Assembly (NCBI RefSeq): GCF_037138995.1
Contig: NZ_JBAXHI010000019.1
Span: 5,423-69,422, forward strand
DNA length: 64,000 nt
Source of the DNA: Chlorohelix sp037138995
GTDB taxonomy: Bacteria; Chloroflexota; Chloroflexia; Chloroheliales; Chloroheliaceae
Reading direction: 5' to 3'
Positions 60,640 through 64,000 of the stretch are shown piece by piece. How positions within the stretch are numbered: the stretch's first letter is position 1; the number at the start of each line of letters is the position of its first letter. Under the pieces are notes generated by a model. It ran no database searches, was not told the origin of the DNA, and saw nothing but the letters and a program-made list of their open reading frames with translations. Both the position numbers and the translations under genes were made by a program.

Positions 60640-62049
60640 TTACTCAATAACAAAAGTTGGTACAGTGCTTCCGGTACCTGCTGTAACATTAAGCAGCGAT
60701 GCCGCAGACAGACGTGTAAGCAGCCCTGCTACCTCACTGTCAAAAATATAAGGGTCACAATCTACTAGCCGTTCTGCCAAGACAGTCTCGCCATTATTCA
60801 ATACAGGATACAGTTCTTTTGCCACCTTAACTTTTTCCTGCACCACAAACGGTTCGGGCAAGGCTGCGTCAAAGGCTTTTTCCCATGCGTCAGACTCGCT
60901 CTCCCAACCAATTGTAATACCTTTGCCACCGTACTCGTCATTCGGTTTCAGAACTAACCTGTCCCTATTTTGCATAACAAAAGCGCGTAGGTCAATTTCT
61001 TCGCCTTTGTAGGTAGTTTTTCCTTCGCGCACTCGTCTTGTCCACGGCACATGTTTTTCAATCAGTTCCAGTTGGAGAGAAGAAAAGTAACGATGATTTT
61101 GCTCATCAGTTAAAAGTCCGAAAATCATCTTCTTATGAAAGATTTTGCAGCGGAAGCTGTTAATCATGCAAACCGCGCCCTCCTCATAGGCTTTGAAAAC
61201 AGGTTTGCACTCTGCTGCCCGTTCGATTAGCTCGCTTCCCAATACGCGCTTTAAAATAAGGTCTATTTCAAAATCATCTTTACGCAATTTACCATCAGTA
61301 TAGGTTAATTCGCGGGGGTCACAAATGATAGCTTTCACGCCGCGCTGCCCGAAATGCTCTTGCAAAAGCTCAAACTCAGTTCGGGTTGGCACATCATCCC
61401 AATCCACAATTGCGACCTGTGGTACTCGCGTTGGACGAGTTCCAAGATATTCACGATAGTTGTTCAACAACATATCCAGTAATTTTGGTTTCACATCAAT
61501 ATGGCTAAGCTGATATTTCTCGGTGAATTTTTTCATCACAGGTAAAGTGGTGAATAGTTCGGAGAGACCATCTTCATAGGTTGCGCCTGCGGGGGATTCG
61601 GCGTTGTATTCCACAAAGTGCATAGTCAAACCATCAGCATCAACGCTCAGAAAGCTATCTAGGCGGCTATGTGCGCTCAAACGCTTGTAGCCAGTATCAA
61701 ACGCCAGCAAGCGATGTTCTTCTTCGGTCAAGCCTACATCTGCCAGCAATCTCTCAGATTCGGCTTTATCACTGCCGAGCATAACATCGCCCAAGCGAGC
61801 AATTGCGCCTGTCAACGCATTGCACACTTCCCGAATATAATTGAAATGCACTCTAGTGGTAAAATGGGGGCGCAAGACGTTACAAAGGGGCTTACCGCCA
61901 AAGGTTAACTTACGGGGTGGCATGCCATCCAACAGCATTTGCCAACTATCGTCAGCAAGTTCAGGACTGCCAGTTATCAACGAGTGATAATAGCTTATAG
62001 CTTCTTCAAGGCGTGCCGCTTCTTGTTTGATTTGGCGATTTGCATCCAT
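60640..62049 (-). CDS. Circularly permuted ATP-grasp protein
   Basis: About 469 residues from the ATG at 62049, chosen because GGGGGA stands 7 nt upstream; a GTG at 62088 falls inside an intercistronic hairpin. The order of ATP-grasp elements is permuted: NAESPAGATYEDGL (early), DWDDVPTRTEFELLQEHF and CKIFHKKMIFGLLTDE in the middle, and DRLVLKPNDEYGGKGITIGWE (the nucleotide-binding Lys/Gly-rich loop) plus EPFVVQEKVKV near the end. Such proteins are predicted amide- or peptide-bond ligases. Between the linear ATP-grasp gene (18-nt spacing from its stop to the alternative start) and the GCS2 gene (16 nt). Confidence 0.88.
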   Translation of the reverse strand: MDANRQIKQEAARLEEAISYYHSLITGSPELADDSWQMLLDGMPPRKLTFGGKPLCNVLRPHFTTRVHFNYIREVCNALTGAIARLGDVMLGSDKAESERLLADVGLTEEEHRLLAFDTGYKRLSAHSRLDSFLSVDADGLTMHFVEYNAESPAGATYEDGLSELFTTLPVMKKFTEKYQLSHIDVKPKLLDMLLNNYREYLGTRPTRVPQVAIVDWDDVPTRTEFELLQEHFGQRGVKAIICDPRELTYTDGKLRKDDFEIDLILKRVLGSELIERAAECKPVFKAYEEGAVCMINSFRCKIFHKKMIFGLLTDEQNHRYFSSLQLELIEKHVPWTRRVREGKTTYKGEEIDLRAFVMQNRDRLVLKPNDEYGGKGITIGWESESDAWEKAFDAALPEPFVVQEKVKVAKELYPVLNNGETVLAERLVDCDPYIFDSEVAGLLTRLSAASLLNVTAGTGSTVPTFVIE

Positions 62050-62071
62050 CTTATAATCCCCCAATCGAAGG

Positions 62072-62094
62072 AGCGGGGCGTTTTTCACCCCGCT
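62072..62094 (-). other. Intercistronic hairpin in the amidoligase cluster
   Basis: AGCGGGG (62072-62078) pairs with CCCCGCT (62088-62094) over a 9-nt loop, between the ATP-grasp stop (62108) and the next ATG (62049). The minus strand has no U tract, so mRNA processing or partial attenuation is more likely than full termination. Confidence 0.6.
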
Positions 62095-62107
62095 TTTAAC
62101 TACTCTA

Positions 62108-63079
62108 TTACTTTGAGCGCGTATTTCTGCCGCTCAATAACGCATCCCAGCGATAACGTACCGGTTGAGGTTTGCGTTTGTCAGTAGCATAATCAATCAC
62201 CAAATCGGTCATTGCCCCGATAACCCACTCAAAGTAGGTTTCGCCTACGCTCCAAAAATCCATATCTGGAGCGGGATTCAGGAAATCAATAGCATAGGGT
62301 ACGCCATCACGAATTGCAAATTCAAGCGTGTTCATATCGTAACCGAGAGCATCGCACAACGTCTGGCAATCATGCACTATGCGGTCGTGCAATTCTTTTG
62401 AAAGATAATTGGGGTCAACTATGTATTTGCGCTCGGAAGGATCGTAAGGCATTACCTTAATATTATCACGACCGATAGCATAACAGCGCACGTATTGGCG
62501 AAATTCAATGTTTTCTTGCAAAACCATTGTTAGCTCACCAGTTTGGTTGTAGCAACGCCAAAGTTCGTCGAGATCATGAACCTTATACACATTCTTCCAA
62601 CCTCCCCCTGTTGCTGGTTTAAGGAAAGCAGGAAGCCCTGTATAAGCCACTATATCATTCCACGGCAAGGGATAGGTTAAATTTCTCAGCGACTCGTCAA
62701 TAATTCCTTCTACATAAGCTTTGTTAGGTAAAACGACTGTTTTGGGATGTGCTACCCCTAGTTTAGTAGCAATTGTTGACTCAATATATTTATCGTCAGC
62801 AGTCCACCAGAAAGGATTGTTGATAACAATAGTTCCCTGAAGGGCGGCATTTTTCAGGTAGCTGCGATAATACGGTACTTCATGGCTAATACGATCAACG
62901 ATAACTTTATATTCACAAGGTTCATCCATATAAGAGCCAACGAGTGAAACCATCTCGGCAACGATACCCGCATTTCTCGAATTAACGCTGTCTATAAAAG
63001 CCTGTGGGAAAGTTCCTTCCCGCCCAACAATTAGACCAACTTTCAGCGGTTCTTTTACTTTCTTTGCTTTGACTGCCAT
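62108..63079 (-). CDS. ATP-grasp amide ligase (D-Ala-D-Ala/RimK-like)
   Basis: 323 residues. Seen: GLIVGREGTFPQAFIDSVNSR (N-domain), a central domain with INNPFWWTADDKYIES, VVLPNKAYVEGII, AFLKPATGGGWKNVYKVHDLDELW (ATP-grasp loop with Lys and Gly-rich stretch) and MVLQENIEFRQYVRCYAIG, then FAIRDGVPYAIDFLNPAPDMD, where the Asp and Asn of the terminal strand bind Mg-ATP. Forms an acyl-phosphate intermediate and an amide or peptide bond; substrate unknown. A strong Shine-Dalgarno (GGAGAAGGAA) precedes the ATG. Second gene of the cluster, 17 nt after the esterase. Confidence 0.9.
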   Translation of the reverse strand: MAVKAKKVKEPLKVGLIVGREGTFPQAFIDSVNSRNAGIVAEMVSLVGSYMDEPCEYKVIVDRISHEVPYYRSYLKNAALQGTIVINNPFWWTADDKYIESTIATKLGVAHPKTVVLPNKAYVEGIIDESLRNLTYPLPWNDIVAYTGLPAFLKPATGGGWKNVYKVHDLDELWRCYNQTGELTMVLQENIEFRQYVRCYAIGRDNIKVMPYDPSERKYIVDPNYLSKELHDRIVHDCQTLCDALGYDMNTLEFAIRDGVPYAIDFLNPAPDMDFWSVGETYFEWVIGAMTDLVIDYATDKRKPQPVRYRWDALLSGRNTRSK

Positions 63080-63096
63080 TTCCTTCTCCAGTGATA

Positions 63097-63810
63097 TTAT
63101 AAGTACTTACGAATCTGAGTTCTCCACGCGGGCCAATCATGGTCGTAGCCCCCCCAAATATCAAGATGGTGTGATATGCCCTTTAACTCAAGAATTCCGG
63201 CAAGTTGTTTTGTTTCATAAAGGCAAACCGGCACGTCCCATTCACCAACTACGAGAAAGATTTCCTGCCTACGAAGCTTATTGGTAAAGTCGCCTTCGCC
63301 AAGCCCTCCGATATAATCCACCGGCACGTTATAATAAACATCATTGTTAACAAAGCCGTCCAGATAAGTATGGACGTTATAGCGCCCACTTTGCGCTACA
63401 ATCTTGCGGACAATTTCTGGATGTCGGAATCCATAATTGACACTTTGAAAAGCGCCAAAACTACATCCGGTTGTAATAATAAAGTTGTTCTGGTTTTTAT
63501 TTCTGATAAAAGGCAAAACCTCTTCGGTCACATAGCGGTCATAGGCAATGTGCCGATTGATTCGCTCGTAAGGTGGAACATGGTTGTTATACCAGCTTTC
63601 GTTATCAACACTATCAATGCAAAATAGCTGTAACCAGCCATTATCTAGCCTATCCTTTAAGGCTTCAACCATTTCACTATCTTCGTATTGGTAGAAACGC
63701 CCCATAGAAGTAGGAAATACTATCACGGGCGCACCGGCATGCCCAAAAACCAGCAATTCCATGACACGCCCAAGGCTGGAACTGTACCATTGGTGGTATT
63801 CTCTATTCAT
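63097..63810 (-). CDS. Esterase (alpha/beta hydrolase, esterase D-like)
   Basis: 237 residues. Alpha/beta hydrolase of the PF00756-like esterase type: MELLVFGHAGAPVIVFPTSMGRFYQYEDSEMVEALKDRL, IITTGCSFGAFQSVNYGFRHPE with nucleophile Ser117 in GCSFG, FLVVGEWDVPV with the acid Asp, and WGGYDHDWPAWRTQI with the catalytic His. It may release, transfer or hydrolyse a product of the ligases downstream. First gene of the minus-strand amidoligase cluster, behind a good promoter. Confidence 0.88.
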   Translation of the reverse strand: MNREYHQWYSSSLGRVMELLVFGHAGAPVIVFPTSMGRFYQYEDSEMVEALKDRLDNGWLQLFCIDSVDNESWYNNHVPPYERINRHIAYDRYVTEEVLPFIRNKNQNNFIITTGCSFGAFQSVNYGFRHPEIVRKIVAQSGRYNVHTYLDGFVNNDVYYNVPVDYIGGLGEGDFTNKLRRQEIFLVVGEWDVPVCLYETKQLAGILELKGISHHLDIWGGYDHDWPAWRTQIRKYL

Positions 63811-63855
63811 GTTCTTCTTTCTGGTTGAACGGATTCCAAGACAAAAACCTTGCAG

Positions 63856-63884
63856 AATTTAACATTCAGGTGGGAAATTGTCAA
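63856..63884 (-). promoter_or_regulatory. Promoter of the amidoligase cluster
   Basis: Minus strand TTGACA (63884-63879), 17-nt spacer, TAAATT (63861-63856), with TG one base before the -10. About 45 nt upstream of the esterase ATG. The remaining bases to 64000 show no further gene. Confidence 0.6.
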
Positions 63885-64000
63885 TCTACTGATTATTTTT
63901 ATAAGAAAGCCTAGAACATTTGCAGCTGCTTCTATTTTTTTTACTCCCATAGGCATCAAGCTAAGAAGCAACAAGGGAGGGGTCTAAACAATATTGATAG

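Noticed and set aside
62050..62088. GTG at 62088 as start of the permuted ATP-grasp gene
   Set aside because: It falls in a GC-rich intercistronic hairpin. The ATG at 62049 has GGGGGA upstream and better N-terminal sequence.
1..64000. tRNA, rRNA, insertion sequence, prophage or CRISPR array anywhere in the window
   Set aside because: I found no cloverleaf-like sequence, transposase, integrase, phage structural gene or regular repeat-spacer array by reading. A covariance or repeat search would be needed to exclude a cryptic one.

Overview
The window reads as a piece of a bacterial chromosome of moderate GC content, roughly 45-50% by eye. Its gene content suggests a member of the Chloroflexota. 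That is an inference from three things: the secreted 'FGxPxxE...VQYFQRxRFEYHPE' modules, the large PTPS-related and GT-C-like membrane proteins, and the MtrA-like/DUF4346 protein. No rRNA or tRNA is present to settle it. I saw no insertion sequence, prophage or CRISPR array. Housekeeping genes (tgt, mfd, pth, der, plsY) are interleaved with signalling and accessory genes.

Layout, left part (0-22 kb): the 3' part of tgt; a very large membrane protein; a plus-strand operon (trans-sulfuration enzyme, GT-C-like membrane protein, MtrA-like/DUF4346 protein, GT4 glycosyltransferase, pth); an MFS exporter; a secreted clan A glycoside hydrolase; a minus-strand operon (CoA-binding protein, GT-C-like membrane protein, alpha/beta hydrolase, RpiB-type isomerase); a multidomain secreted subtilase; a degenerate low-molecular-weight phosphatase; and a small heme-copper-oxidase-like membrane protein.

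Middle (22-49 kb): mfd with two small unknown genes; a 148-residue unknown gene bounded by a perfect 36-bp direct repeat; a 975-residue fusion of NADAR, dual-specificity phosphatase and two ADP-ribosylglycohydrolase domains; a cytosolic histidine kinase with two REC-EAL response regulators (c-di-GMP turnover); der-plsY-gamma carbonic anhydrase homologue; a caspase-fold protein lacking its catalytic Cys; a histone-deacetylase-like enzyme; a cNMP-binding/DUF4388 pair; and a TPR-dacA-cdaR operon (c-di-AMP synthesis).

Right part (49-64 kb): acylphosphatase; a PadR regulator with its 14-TM drug exporter behind a striking repeated operator; glcDEF (glycolate oxidation); an operon of c-di-AMP receptor, AcuC-like deacetylase, UspA and an unknown protein; and a minus-strand four-gene cluster of esterase, ATP-grasp, circularly permuted ATP-grasp and GCS2 carboxylate-amine ligase. 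That cluster looks like a small pathway for building an unknown amide- or peptide-linked metabolite.

The best candidates for something undescribed are the four-domain ADP-ribose 'eraser' with its repeat-bounded neighbour (27.0-30.6 kb) and the amidoligase cluster (59.5-63.8 kb). A second theme is signalling-type folds that have lost key residues: caspase without Cys, LMW-PTP without Arg, MtrA without its cobalt-ligand His, gamma-CA with Glu for His, and GGDEF turned DNDKF. Many transcription units start behind an extended -10 element (TGnTAnnAT) with little or no -35.
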